DNA from: Membranipora membranacea
Taxonomy: Eukaryota > Bryozoa > Gymnolaemata > Cheilostomatida > Membraniporidae
DNA length: 64,000 nt
Assembly (NCBI GenBank): GCA_914767715.1
Contig: OU612066.1
Coordinates: forward strand, 14,761,001 to 14,825,000
Direction of reading: 5' to 3'
Part shown: positions 1 through 15,200 of the stretch, piece by piece
Layout: the number at the start of each line of letters is the position of its first letter
Numbering within the stretch: the first letter of the stretch is position 1
Notes under the pieces: model-generated
The model's input: only the letters and a program-made list of their open reading frames with translations
Database searches by the model: none
What the model was told of the DNA's origin: nothing
Made by a program: the position numbers and the translations under genes

Positions 1-245
1 CTCAACCATGGTTGGCATACAACTTGATGTGGGTAATGGATCAAATGAATCATTGCAAAGCTCTATTACCGCTTTGATTCTGTGCGGTATTTAGGCTTAT
101 GGCTATCTCTGTTTGATCCTTTTTCCGTATGTTTAACGCCTCTCATCTCCGATAGCTCCAACAACTAATTTGCAGAATTTTGGAATCTGAATTATTATAA
201 ATTCTCAACTGCTACAGTTAGTTTGCCCGTGTATATATATTTTAG
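1..245 (+). other. MYO18 intron (left edge)
   Basis: Non-coding sequence ending in TATATATATTTTAG, the acceptor of the first exon in the window. Earlier MYO18 exons lie to the left, outside. Confidence 0.7.
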
Positions 246-3200
246 GTAGCGCCACCTGCAGTGAATGGTCACTACCAGCGGTCAACCTTGTCCAGCAGTG
301 GTAAGTTCTGGTTAGTACACAGGGGAGGCTACTCCACATGTGAGCTGATGCCAAACACCACCTTATCTGATACTGTTAGGTGTAAAGTAAGACTCGAGCA
401 GGGAGGACATATACTAGAAGTCGATGAGAACGATTTAGAAAAGGTAGGTATCTGGTCCTTTCCCAATTGTTTAAACTCCATCCGATATGAATGACAGTGT
501 CCGGTTTCTGGGTTAATATATCATGCAACATGCTATTGAACTTTTTTTATGACCATGTAAGAGGAATGCTGACCCGTAGGGTCATCGGCAGAGGTCATCC
601 CTCATGTTATCTTTGTTGACAACAACAGGTTCCAATTATTACTGATAAGACAAACTTGTGATGCGATATTTGGTATCGTTAACATTTGGAGCACTGTCAC
701 TGAAACAGCTGTAGTAATATTGCAAACACTCGGTAAACTCTACATCAACCACCATTCCAGAAAAAAGTTTACCTTTGAAGAAAAGAAATTTGCTCTGAAA
801 ATTTGCTCAGAAAAGAGTTTACTCTGAATCTAAGTTGATCGTGCAATTGATTCACTATAGTAGAATAATCTCTATACTATTTAAGGAATCCGGTGTTTAT
901 CTTCAGCTGTAAAACACGAACCACTGTAATCATGGAAAGGTCAACAAAGTTCATTCGTGATTCTAATACTATAATTTCTGCAGGCCCACACTTTCTCTAA
1001 TAGTTTAATCAGAGACTATATCTATAGTCTCTGGTTTAATCACTGAGGACCAATGCGGTGGTCCAATGCAATTAATCTAAATGTATGTTCCATGTAATCT
1101 GTTTTGCAAGGGCAGGGATTAAATTTTAAATTTGAACTTGCAAAATTTAATCTGCCATGCTGATAGCAGATATTATTCACCTTATCATGAGCCATTTCAT
1201 CACAGTAATCTAAAACTTGCCACTGCATTACTTTTGATGATAGGCTTTTACCCGATGTACGTAATATTTATACTGTTGCTGTTGATAAGTTTCACACTTA
1301 CACATTGCAGCAAGCCTATAAATCAAACGGTCTGCTAGGTTCTTCAATTTGTAAAGATCCGTAAAAGATGGTGAAGGCTATTATTGAATTGATTGTAAAT
1401 ATTTTATAGTGGGTATGTTGATCCAGGTCCCTATTAGCAAAGATCTATTAGGAAGTGATTATGACTAGTCCCTCTGACTCATGCTATAAAAAAGCTCTAT
1501 ATGTGAAGTTGTATTTTCCTAGAACAAGATCCAATTTGCCAGCAGTCCAGTCATTCCAATTCTACTGATGAGCACACGCGGCTCAAACCCTAAATGCAGG
1601 CAAATTGGATCATGATTTTTCTAGTGTTTTCGTGCATCATCGATGACTCAAACACTTGACTTGGCCCCATTATGTGACTTTCAAATGCTCGCTTATCGCT
1701 TATCCAGGGTTCTCCTTGGCAGGCCCTCTTGCTCACTCAATGTGTCTCATATTTCCAGGTGAACCCAGTCACTCTCGATAGATGTGAGAACATCACATCG
1801 CTCACTAATCTCAATGAGTCATCGATCCTCCACGTGCTCCGGCAGCGATACGGCAGCAGCCTTATACACACACTGGCTGGACCTTGTCTTCTTGTGATCA
1901 ACCCTAAACACTCTCTCAGTGATCACTCCCATAAGGTGAGAGGCTCACAACATATAATGTTGATAAATTACCTCTCAAAATGTTGAGCAGGTGGGAAATG
2001 AGATGAGAAATGTTGTTTAGGCAGCTGAGAAAAAAGTCCTCAACCAATCCCATACCTACAACTTGTTTTAGCTGCCAATTTTACCAACTGCTATGATACA
2101 TACTCAATCAGTCCACATCGACGTATATCATGTCAGATATACTCACTGATGTCTGTTCACTTGATTGAGTGGCTGTCATTTTCAGAATTGACAATTATTG
2201 GCAACATTCTTTTTAACTTCAATTATCAGGTCATACACAGCAGTCAAGCTCTGTCTGTGTCAAAACAGTCATGTGTGAAGTTAATGAAATTCAACATCAA
2301 ATGTGGAAATGCAAAGGAAACTGTTGAAGACTTGTGGTGTGTTATAATGTTAAGCGGAAGTCACTAGACCAAGTTTGGTCCATTTGCCTCCATTCCGAGT
2401 CGCTCCCGATCCACTGGTCACACCGCAGCGGCGTGACCAGTGGAAGCAATCTTTGGTGGAAGGGAGCAACCGGAATGCAGGCAATTGGATTAAACTTGTT
2501 CCAAGAAATCATAGACAAAACAGCAGAGCTCTCAATGAAATGACTTGTTTTTAGTATGTATGCGGATGAGCTTCATTTGCAACCCATGCAGTAAACTTTA
2601 CCGATTTTCTTGTTTGAGTTGGGATAATTAGCCATCTCACATGTAATACTCTGTCTGAGCTTTTTATTTTACACACATGAGGTAGTGATTAGCTGTGCCG
2701 ATTAAAAAGGTCAATGTTTACCACGAGGCGAGCTGTGTTTTTTTAGTTGTAAAAGTACAGTAGCTATTACGAGATTTTTGCTATAGCTACTTTGTGAACC
2801 CTGAATCAGTGTATTTTACTAACTTGATTATGGAAGTTTGTCTAAATTGGCCTCTTGCTCAAAGGGTCAAGTATGCCACTCAGGAGCTTTTTCCTAGTAC
2901 CAATAAACAGGAAATTTAAAGATTAGTTGACTAGACAAAACAGATAACCAGAAAACCAAAGAGAATTCCCCAACTACTAAGCACATTGTGATATTGATAA
3001 GTTGACCCTTTTCCGAGCATCTTGACCCATGAAAATGGTTTAGAAATACAGCTGACCCCATGCATCATTTGTCTGATCACGTTTTTTAGGGTCACATGGT
3101 TTATAACTTTGAGTCATTGTCATAACAAATAGTATGATAAGAATCTACTTGTCTGTTGTAATGAATGACTAAATTGTGTGAAAAGTGAAAACTATTAGCT

Positions 3201-6200
3201 TATCTCTCACACGATTTTCCATGTCTGTGAGCTTTGAGCAGTAGACCGTACTTTTTTTTAGACGAAACTTGCTAAACCGCATTCACTGTCGTTGACCCAG
3301 ACCTGCCTTCCTATGTAGGTTGGCAGGAATTACCATTCATGGAAGTATTATTTATTGCTCCTTGGAGATTTTCCACGCCCCCATGTTGACGTTGGATTAG
3401 CATACCTAAAGTGGTTTGTTATTCTCTAGTGGTTTTTTTTACATACCACAACATGTGAAAGTGTCAGTCTGCTATTACTGATTTTCAAAGAGGTTACAGA
3501 TTGTGGAAAAACCCCTTTGTCGGTGTGCAATTCATGCTGCAATACCAAATATGGCAAGGGTAACAAAATGACCCTTAGGTGGCCACTAGATACGGGTGGC
3601 TAGAAAAAAAAGAATAACCTGGTTTTGTGATGAGGATAGCATGAGTATCCAGTAGCTTTCCAAACCCTAATCCTACCTATTATCACCCTCCACTTCTCTA
3701 CTTTATGACCCCCTACTCGAAAAACCTTTAAGCCCGTACCTTGTTCTTTGCTGGTCCGCACTAAATCATACATATCCAGAGTCCGTAGATCTTGGTGAGG
3801 CAGGGAGGCACTGCTTCCCCTAGCATACTAAATTGAGAGGCCTAAAATGTTATAATTGAATATTCCATGTTACATTAAGCTCATTTGGTACAGCCATCTG
3901 ACTCCACAGGAGGAGCTTACAGTACCCCACCTTGTATCAACGTTTGTCTCCATTCCATTTTTCTACACTAAAGCGCTGATATTGTAAATTACACTCTTAT
4001 TCAGGTTATGCAAATGGTCCGGGGATTCAGACACACAGAGTTACCTCCCCATATATATAGTCAGGCACAGACAGCATATCAGTCTATGACGAATACATCA
4101 CGAGACCAGACTATAGTACTCGCTGGACAAACGGGCAGCGGAAAGACAACTTCACTCAAACACATACTCAGCTACTACTGTCACACATACGGAGGACTAC
4201 AATGCAATGTGTTAGGTAGGGTACAATAAGACTTTGATCAAGGGCTCAATCACTTCTCCTTCTTCGCAGGTCGGACTGTGCAAGATGAGAAAATCTTGTC
4301 CCCTCTGTAGTGGCGGAGTGATATTACAAAAGTCTGGTATCGATGCGCCTTGATACACAGCTTTTTAGGGTTTCCTTGTTTTGACAGAGGGAACAAGCTA
4401 GTTCTAACGCAAAAAAGGGCCTGCCCTCAGTCACTCAATCACTGTTTGGAAGTGGGGGTTGTTCGAGGGGGTTGTTCGAGGGCATTGTCACTCAATTTTG
4501 GTTGAAAGTAGTGATTGCATTATCTTGTCAGTAGGCTGGTTATCTTCATTCATGCGCCCACAAGTCGTCGTTCGGCTGGTCACTGGTTCATTTGTCATTT
4601 ATCAGTATTAACCCCCAACACATCTTTTTAGACAAAATGGCTATTTACCGCAGAATATGACAGTTCTGTTATATCTTGGCATGAGTGATAGATAGCCATG
4701 CACACCCTAGTTACACCTGTATTTACCCATCTATGGCTACTGTCTGCCCACTGATATATAGAAGATGGTGTTATAGTAGAAAATTTGATAACCAAAGTTG
4801 ACATGGCTAGCAATAAATCTCACTTTTATGAGCCTATCTATCTACACAAGATGAGCGGAATATTGTTTTCTATTGAGATGGAATGCAGCCATATAAATCT
4901 TTCAGAAGCCAGTAAAGTACTTGACTGTGTAAATAATTGTGATAACTTTCACTATGACCTAGATGGCTTTGAGATAGATGGTAGGAATGCGATGAGATTA
5001 GCAGTAGAGACTCTTCAAGTACTATTATCTGATAGTTGAAAAACCTTGCCAAGTTGATGTATTTAGTCTGAGAGATCCAAAGATTTCAGCGAATCACCTA
5101 AGTAGTTATGTAACTCCTATATAATACTGGCTGAGAACCGGAGATATCACTATAATATGAATTGTGGGTGCATAAATCAACTTGAAGAATATCAGCATAA
5201 AAGTAGGGAAAATACTCCCATTCTGCTTTTGATAGGAGACATAATTAGCATTTTTTATGTGAGGCCAAATTTGAAATCAAGTTAGTTGACAGAAGATCAA
5301 CATGTTATCAAATTAATAGTGATCTTGCTGCCAGAACACTCAAATCAATGATGTATTGGTATTTTTTAGATGAGAAGATTGGCGCAGCTTCAGTCATACT
5401 AGAAGCACTCGGTAACTGTGGTACAGGACTAAATAAGAATGCCTCTCGCCATACACAGCATGTTACTGTAGACTTTGACAGCCATGGTCTTGTGGCATCT
5501 GTGATGTTCCAGGTATATATGTTTTTCATTGGTCATCAGTTTGAACCTGAATTAAAAAATGTCACAACTGCTAATCGTGGCATTCTCTTATCAACCCACG
5601 GTAGTTTCAGTGCGCCAACTCCTCCCGGGTTGTATGATGTGGCATTCCATTATTAACCATCAATCATCCAGCCTGATGACAGTCAGGATGTCGCTGATAA
5701 TAGAATGCCAGTAGAAGCAACTGGGCCGAAACCAACTGGGTCGAAGTCTTAATAACACTTTAGCCCCAGTACCCATTGGCATGATATGATATATTCTTAT
5801 TCCGTCTTATGCTATCTGGTTCACCTACTCAGTCTTGTATACATGCATTACCTGTGAAACCTCACCTTCTACAAATAGTATTGTTCACCATTTTGCGTAC
5901 CACCACCATGGTAATATGTGTGTAGAATGGTCAATAGAACTGCTGCTCCAGACCATTCTATGAAAAATCGTTTTGACAAAGTAGCTGGTAACAATCTTGC
6001 ATTATATATTTTCAGGTGTGGATGTTAGAGAAGTCACGTATTATCCGGGTTAGAGAAGGGGAGTTACCTTATCACATATTTACCTACATACTTTACGGTG
6101 CTGACAGTGCAACTAAACAGGAGATGCAGCTACATGCTAATAGTGCTGCTGAGTGTCCTTACTACAAAAATAGTCAGGTAAGTGGTGAGAAGAAATTAGG

Positions 6201-9200
6201 ATGAAGGTACATGAATTAAATATTATTGCTGTCTGCCGGTCCAGTATTGACTTCACCAAGGTGGCATATTGCGGCAACTAAGTTCCCAATATTTTCTCCT
6301 GCCCATCTTCTAGTGGCAGCATAAACAATGATCGATAAGACATGAGCTGTAGTTTCCCGGTATAATAGATACAGTAAAAAACAACTTTGGTCTTGCTAAA
6401 AATTTACATATCTTGTTTGTCCTGGTATTTGAATTTTGATATGCAGTTTATAGTCTGCTCCTTTGGTTAACATAAGCAAGCTATTCGGCAAGTTAACATA
6501 CGGCAAGCATCTTGAAGTTAATTGGACGGCAATCATCATAAAAGTTGACATACAAACACTTCCTAGTTATGATAGTGTCTATTAGCTGAGGTCTTTGACA
6601 CAATTACCAACATCTGGGTTAGTAACTAACCACAGAATGTTCTGACACTGCTGACTAGTACAAATAAACAGCTGATGATTGGCAACTGATAACACCACAG
6701 AGCTGTTGACAGACAGCTCATCAATTCAGAATTTCTTATGTGTTATTCCATAGATGTCATCCCTCGGCCCATACAAACATTTTTTCTCATGGCTCAGTAG
6801 ACAGTTGAAGATAACCTTGTCACGCTGCCACTTTTTGTTCAAAACCAAAAAAGGTGGCCGCGTGACAAAGCTAAGGTGAAGAGGGTGGTATGGGTCCGTT
6901 TCCCATTATTCTGAGTTTCTGGTTGGAACATTGTCCGTACAACAAAATAGTTTACATCAAGGAAGGGTCATAGTCGGATGCTTAAGTCAGTGTTCTGAAA
7001 GCATTTCTGGTGTGATGATGTATTTACCGTTTGCAAATGAATAGATCATTGTCTAGAAATGATTTTGGTCAAGGATATATCTACATTCTACATTATATAT
7101 TCCAATCATATAATGTAGATACTTCGTTTTTTTCTCCAACGTGAGACATAGTACTAAATCTTATACACAACAGGCAAAAAAGACTGTTGGTTAATATTTT
7201 TCCCCAACACCCTTATTTCCGAAAAACAAGACAAATACAATCAATAATAGATCTTTTATAAGTTCAAGAATGGAGAGAAAGCATTTTCAGATCATACGAC
7301 TTGTAAGCAATGACGCCCCATGATAAGAAAGAGGAAGTAAACTTATGGATATCGGCTTCAAGTTTCTTTACAGCCTGCAGGCAACATATTATAATGGTTT
7401 ATTTCCAGTAAAAAATTTCTGATTTGTTTAAGTTTCTTATTTATATCAACACAACAATGATTTATAGCAAATAGCTGTGTTTAGATCACTTGTTTATGCT
7501 TGACCAATACGCTAGTTAAGGTACTCCTACTCCTTCCAGATTGCTGGTAGTGACATTCCATTATAACCACATCCTGACATTCCAATTTGAGATGTGGTTG
7601 ATAACAGAATGCCACTACCAGTAGCCTGGGCGAAGTTGGAGTGACTCAACTACCAACAAACCAAAATATAGATACAAACATTGTGTATTTAGTAGTAACT
7701 TGATATGGATAATGATAAATGATAAATCATCATGAGAGTGTGTTATTTCTGCTCTGCTATGTTTCTCCCATCATGACAGTGGTGAATGAGACATTTCCTG
7801 TTTTGTAGGCTTATAATACTGTTGGTATTTTCCATGAAACATTGGTTTTTAATCTGGTTCATTTTGCAGGAGGAGGACAGAGATTTGGCAGTGAGCGGTT
7901 GGTATAAGCTGGAGCAGTCATTTAAAGCTCTGGATATCAGCGCTGCCGAGAGCCAAGTCATTTATCAGATTGTAGCTGCAATTATACACCTCTCATCGGC
8001 TGGTGTTCAAAAAGGTATGACCCCACCCCCCCCCCCCCCCCCCCCAAATCAAAACTAACTTACGGCCAGGAGACAACCATTCAGCCTAGGATTCATTTTG
8101 GCTAGATTTTGTGCCACTGATTACTGTATGTACATATTTCATATTAGATGAACAAAAATCTATCATTAGTTCGTTAGTTTTTGCAATTTAAGGCTACCTG
8201 TGTTATTTGTCTTCTCATCGTTGACATACGTAAAAAAGGAGATAACTTCTAAATAGAGTATCTGTGATTGTAATTCCTATCTTTCTATCATCTCACACGA
8301 TTATCCCACCTCTATCCTTCTCTCTCTCAGCTGTGTGTTTGTGTGTTTTGGACAGGTGCTAACAATAAATCTTATTTTGCTGACGCCATGAAAGCTCAAA
8401 CTGTGTGTAAACTTCTGGGTGTTAACATGGAGGACTTGTATAAATATGTGTTCACTTCTACTACTAGCTCGGCTAGTAAATCTAATATGAGGTTTGTTGT
8501 TCAAAGCTAACATTATCCAACACATATTTTAAAGGATGCAGTCTTAAGGATTGACAGTCAGTCTTGTCAGGCGGCTACTTCTTTGTTTACAGCCACGACA
8601 AAAAGTAAGCCGCGCGACAAGGCTAGCTGACAGTGTCACCAAGTGCACTTTGGTGTATTGATTTATATGTTGCAATTTCATATAAGCTGAGTGTGCACTC
8701 AATGGAGGTTTTGTCAGGATTTTTAAATACTATATTTATATAACTTGTATATATATATATAATTTTGAATTGATTAGTTTGGAATTAGTTACAAATTGGT
8801 TATTGCTGTCTATTTCAGAGCTCAATCGGATGATCTGTCGAGCAGTATTGAAGCTCTGGAAGGTTTCATGGTTGGCCTTTACACTGAGGTGGTGAATTTG
8901 GTGTTGTCATTGATCAACAGGTGAGTAGGTATTAGAGGAAATGGAGATCAAGGATGTAAAAAATTTTGCTGCCGCACTGTATTTCCGATATCAGTTTATT
9001 GTGTACATAACAAGAGTTTTTCAGCCATAGTTGACATGAATGCTATCAAAAAATTCAGACTGAACAAAACCTTTTAGTCTAGGTGCACAGACTGTAAAGT
9101 GGTCAAATTTTTCATGACACTCCGATACCTAATGCCTACTTATTGATATCAAGATGTCATTTACTCCCTCTGATTTGGGTCTTTTTAACGCCAGAATTTA

Positions 9201-12200
9201 GCTGGCCAAAGTCCCTGATTGGTTGGTGGGACCCACATCACAGCCAATCAGATCAAAGCCAACACATTGGCTTAGATGTAGCAACCTCTACTCATCCACA
9301 TATATCACTTATCTGTAATAATATTTGAAGGTCGTTGTCAGGAGTGACGCGGAACTCTACCTCAATCACAATATTAGACACACCAGGATTCAGACCAAAT
9401 ACTGCTCGGCGTGCTGGATTTGATGACTTGTGCTATAACTATGTCAATGAGAGAATACAACTTCTGTTTCATGACAAAATGTTCACAGAAAACCATGAGC
9501 GATATACTCAGGTAAGGCTAGGTATAGTAATATAACAGCTTGAACCTTTCAAATATATGTTCATGGACTTGTATTGATCATAGGCAGTTTTTGGAACTTT
9601 CATAGACTTGTCAGAGAGTAAGGTAGACTGTCTTTAAGAGCAAGCTGTGAGGTAAAAAGTTATAAAGATATATTCTCGCTCAATAATCAACACGATGCCT
9701 GACTCAATCAGAAAATTTGTTATTGATTTTTATAACTTATCTCAAACAAAATTTTTGATCAGATACTTAGCACCTGTTGAGCTGTTCCTCAAGCTCAATA
9801 ATACTAACATTGAAGAAGCGAATGAATTTAACCCCCTGTTACTCTTGATAATTTTTTATTTCGTAGGAAAATATTGACATTGACATGGAGGAGCTATCAA
9901 GTACACCTGTTGCAATGGTCTCCCTCATGGACAAATGTACAAATCAACAAATGGTATGTATGCAACTTAAACCACTGCTGACGCAGCTGAGCTTTGCCCA
10001 GCAGAGCCACCAGTCAAAAATTTGAATAGAGAGTTGTGGCATCAAAACATCCAGCCAGTAGCTTTGCATGGAGTTCTTAAAAGTAGGGAGTATCTTCTTC
10101 CCCAGCCATCCGCCACGAGTGATGACAAAAGTTGATACTGACCAATCAGGTGCCTTTAAAAGCTAGCTGAGATCCAACACTGATAAAAGTGTTGGATCTC
10201 AGCTAGATTTTAAAGGCACCCGATTGTTCAGTGTCAACTTTTTCAGAGCTCATATAACTCCATGCAAAGCAACTTGCTAGATGTTTTGATGCCACAACTC
10301 TCTACTTAAATTTTTGACTGGTGGGCATGATTGATGGGCTAAGCCCAGCTGTGTCAGCAGTAGTTTAAATCCTAGACAGAGAAAATTAACTAGAGTTGTC
10401 CTCCTGTTTAAAATGGGAGAACAACTACTGTAACCTCTCTAGCTAGAATAGTGTTTTATGATAATTACTGTATTTATTGATGACATATTTTGATAATTTA
10501 TTTTCGGTTTACAGTTGCAGAGTACATCTAGCAGTAGGATGGATATCAGCTTACTGGGTAGAGATGATGATAACGATGCTGGACTTCTCTGGCTGTTAGA
10601 TCAGTATTCGATAACTCCAAATGCTACAGAACAGCAAATCCTCGATAAACTATACGAATCACACGGCACTACTGTCCAACAATGTAAGTGTTCGTAGATC
10701 GAAATACTGATTTTCTGTTGAACTGCAAGAATATTGAATCTCCAAACTACGTCATATGAACTGGAGAATTATAATTGGTGTTATGATATAGTTTTTTCCA
10801 TAGTCAGGAATGCAATATCTTCCAATGCCATTTTCTTCGATACTGTGCTTCACTAAAATCTCACCTTTGGCCCTCAAGCTTGCTTCAGCAGTGATATGGC
10901 CTTTCAGTTTGTCTCCTGTCTTGTTCAACGAAAAAGCTGATCTAATAAATAGTCATGTCAACAGTTGGGTTGCGCTGTTCAATCTAGCTTTAGTTTGACT
11001 CAAGCTTTCACCCTTTTTTTAATTCAGTTTGATTGAGTTATCATTTTAGTTTGCTTGAAGTCCACATGCCAAGCCAATAAACCTTTCATTATATTGCCTG
11101 GATGGTTAACAAAGCCAAAACTTTGAAGATGATGTCTTGTTTCTTAGTCTTGCGAACATCTCCCTTGATTTGCTTGGTCCATCCTTTTCGACCATCCCTG
11201 CAATAAGAAAAATCTGCTCACAAATGGCCCGACAGTGTTGTTTTTTCCTGCTTGCACTAATCCATATAACCCCGTGTTTGTAGCGTTACTAACCATGAAA
11301 GGTAAATTCAGCCATCGAGCGGACAACTTCAAATTCATGTGTTAACTTTTGTCTTTTGTTGTCACTTTGACAAAAATTATTTAGCTAGCTCTGGTTTACA
11401 GGCTTTCTGAAAACACTATGTGAAGTCTTTATGGTGGGTTATAGGATATTATGTGCAACGTGTATCCACAAAGCCGCCTCACATAGTGGGCCACAGTCTA
11501 CTTTGGAGCTTGCCACAGTTCTCTAAGGTAGACTATGAGCTTCAAAATGGTACAAAATATGGAGGGTGACACGAGTGCTTTGAGTGTTCAGGCTGTATTG
11601 TATCATGGATGTGAGTGCTGCAAAGTATGTCAGCAAGGTGTTGCAAAAACCCATCAAAACCGTTTGAGAGTGTCAGACTTACCCAGAGGGCTTTATTGTT
11701 ACGAGCTAAATTTGTTTCCGCATCAGATTTTCAACCTGAGATAAATTTTTGTGTGAGATATGGTACCTTTGTGCTAGCTAGTGTCTTCACATTTTCATTG
11801 CATGTTTTAACAGTGTCTATTCTATGCTGTCTTGCATGTTTTTGACCCTACAAAACCTACCTATCTTTCAAAATCACAACAAAATATTTTTTGGGAAGAC
11901 AATCTCAGGCTACTGTTTAGGGAGTTCGAAAACGGCTGACTAAGATGCTGTTAGATCAAACTTGCCCACGACCAATAAGGCGTCATATACCAGCATTTAC
12001 AAGTCGAAGGGAGCGACTTAGGGTGGAGGCAAATTTGATCTAAGACCGTCCAAAGTTTTTGAATTCATTCAACTGTTGGCTGAGCTCCTAGAATCAAGAA
12101 ACAACAGTAGTCACAACCAAGATAAATATAATTCCTAGATACCAGGAGCTCATCTTACAGTTTTAGGTTTTCACTAGACTACATCACAAATCTCATGGTG

Positions 12201-15200
12201 TGCAAAAAAGTATCCTATGTTATTTTTCTTTCCACATTTATAGCTTTCTTGGTATTGCTATGTTGACAGTACCTCTCACTTATTGTAGGTGAGAAACTGG
12301 TGACTATAGACCCACACGATGAGGGTATAATGACACTGAACCACTGTCTGGGGACTTGCCCAGTCACTTATGATACGGCTGGGTGGATCAAAGCGTCTAG
12401 GAACCATTCAAGCAGTGAACAAGCAGCTAGTCTTCTAAACTCAAGTCAAAAGTAAATATCTCTCACAAAGATCAAGTTTGACTGCAGTTGCTCTCCCACT
12501 TCTGATATGAAGTTTATAAATAGTGGGGAGCAACTCAAAATGTATGTAAACTGATACTAACTTGATGTACTTCAATAGGCTAAGTTTCAAGAAGTCCACC
12601 TCTTGCAAAACCTGCAATGTGAGTTGGTGGCATTACATCATCGACCAATCATTTTCAAAGCAAATCTATATTTTCAATTGACATGTGCACCCATGACCCT
12701 ACTTCATTTGGTGATTCTGGTTTTTAGAGCTAACCTGACAGATTTATTTGGTTCGAGTCGAGGTGGACTGGGAGGTTCAATGATCAGCTCCATGTCCAGT
12801 TCTACTACAGGATTACGTAGAAATAACAGTATGAGAAGGATGCTGGCGAACCAGGCTGGCCTCAAACGTAGATCTCTAGCTCTACTTCTCAAATATCAGA
12901 CGGTAAGTCAAACAGTGTAGACCCCTGAGTAAGATCTGAGAGCTCATTGTTATTTATGTTGAATGTCATCTTATGACAATATTAGTAGTAGTAGTATGCC
13001 ATTTCTGTGCATGACTTGGGTGAGTATTTCGCACAGTTTAAAAGGTGCAGGTGCAATAAATATAATAATTGTTGGGCAGCTCCCAGGAGTCCTTACTCGA
13101 GGCGAGTGAATAAATATAATAGAAAGGCTGATAAATGAGATTTGGTTTATTCTTAGGTCGCTCTGTGAATTTGTGTATTTCCAGTTTTTATTCACATATC
13201 ATTTAAAAATTTTTTTTAATTCTTTATTTAATTATTTTTATTTTCTTGTTTTTAATAATTCATTTTTTCACATATTTCAAGTGTAACGGATTTACCTGCT
13301 TCGTAGTCACTGAAGCACATAAACACTAAATAATGTAAAATCACGTACGGTATTTATGTATTTTAGTCATTGAATTCCATATCTGGAATAGCATCATTAG
13401 CTTTCTTTTGCAAAACAAAGGGCTTGCAAAAATAGCCAGTCCCTAGTAGCAATCTAGAAATGCCCTAATCATCGACACTGTAGGGGTATACTTACTGTTT
13501 GCAATTTTGTAAACAAGACAATTTCTCAGGCTAATTATTCATGCTACTAGGGACAGCCAATCAGATAACAGTCAGATGGGTCCCTGTGTTTAGTGTCCTA
13601 ACCGTATAACGCTATGATACTATTTCCATTCTAAGAGAAGAATCTAATTCAGTGATTTTAGTATATATGTCAATAGGCAAAAATTACTGATTTGCGTTTG
13701 TTTAGGACTCTCTGATGGAAATGATGAATAAGACAGGAGTACATTTTGTCCTCCATCTGCTGCCCCAATCTGTACCTTCTCAGAGCTCTGCTGCCGCTGG
13801 TAACAATGGTGAGATGGTACTAGATGTACCTGTGATAAGAACACAGCTCAGGGGTATGCAACTTCTACCTGCTGTCAGATACTACAGACAAGGTATGTAA
13901 TCAATTGTAGTCACTCCACCGGCATCCACTTAGATGAAGTCTTATCAAGTTTGCCTGCATTTGCAGTTGCTCATCCTATACTATTTAGACATATGCTTTT
14001 CGCCTTCGGCATAGCCATAGATGGGAGACACTCCAAATGCAATCAAACTAAAATACAATGATCTATTTTCCATCCAGTTGAAGGATCTTTTGGTTCTTGT
14101 TGTTCTGTGTTGTCCATCATTCATTTTCATAATTGGTTGATGATATTAAAGTTGTTGATAGTCGGATTTTGAAACCAGAAAATATAGGACATAGATGTCG
14201 ATTGATTGATGTCAATCATATTGTTATCTTGACAAAATTTCATATTGATACTTGATAATCACACAGTGAGGAATCTTCATGTCAATATTTAGATATTTAC
14301 CATGTAGAATACCGCCTACCATGTAGATTTTAATACAAAGTAAAACAACGGCTGCCATAACATAGATAACCAGATAAAACAGTTTGAATGTGCGTTCACT
14401 TATCATGTTGAATTTGTAGGCTACCCTGAGAACTTAACCTTTGGAGACTTTATAACTCGTTATGCTCTGCTATCTGCGGAGACCTCCAAGCACAGCGTAC
14501 CACTGATAGACCAGAAGTCTTACGTGGAGGGGACAATTGCTAATGTAGCTATAGACAAGAGCCAGTTCAAGATTGGTGTCAGCCAGGTAATAATTGGAGA
14601 GATTAGTGAAAGGACAACTTCACCACTTTCTTTTAAAGCCTGTTACATCCTCAAATTTGTTAGATTTTTATTCTGCTCCTCGTTAGCTTTGGTGAATTAT
14701 AGTGACTTGCGCACCACCAAATCACAACAATAGCCTTCATGGGTATGCCAAAGGCTGACTAAGGCTCACATAATTTCTAGGTTTTATGCTGTTTCAATCC
14801 TCTAATATTCTTATTATGGCTTGTTTGTAGGTATTTTTAAGACCAGCTGCACTGGCTGAACTGGACAGACAGAGAGAGCTAAGAAGGTCTCTTCGCGCTG
14901 TCATAATACAGAAACATATCAGGAGATATCTCGCTCAGAAAGCTATACACAAACTCAGGGTACGTCTACAGCAGAAGGATTTTCATAGAATACTTGCCTA
15001 CAGTTGTTATGCCAAACATAAACCTTTGGCGAAATTTTTTCTTCTAGCATAATTAAAAAATTTCAAAAATGAAAATTCACTATTAATACAGAAACTGAAA
15101 TCAAACCACCATTCTTTTCCAGGTCCCGAAATAGAAAACAGTGGATGTATCTATTCTGGTACAGTAGTTGTTATGAGGATAATTGTTTTTTCAATGTTTT

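Larger units (their letters stand above)
444..4004 (+). other. MYO18 introns around exon 2, with inverted-repeat elements
   Basis: Apart from exon 1759-1935 this stretch is non-coding. It holds a small palindrome at 1010-1033 (CAGAGACTATA and its mirror around TC) and two family-A inverted-repeat elements (1519-1624 and 2364-2505). The rest shows nothing that I recognise. Confidence 0.5.

Noticed and set aside
9341-9345. Alternative acceptors TCAG|GAG and GGAG|TGA for MYO18 exon 9
   Set aside because: Both break the frame from exon 8 (phase 2); only the AG at 9329-9330 keeps DTPGF in frame.
12704-12892. Minus-strand frame over MYO18 exon 13
   Set aside because: Shadow of the coding exon, with no splice or start signals of its own.
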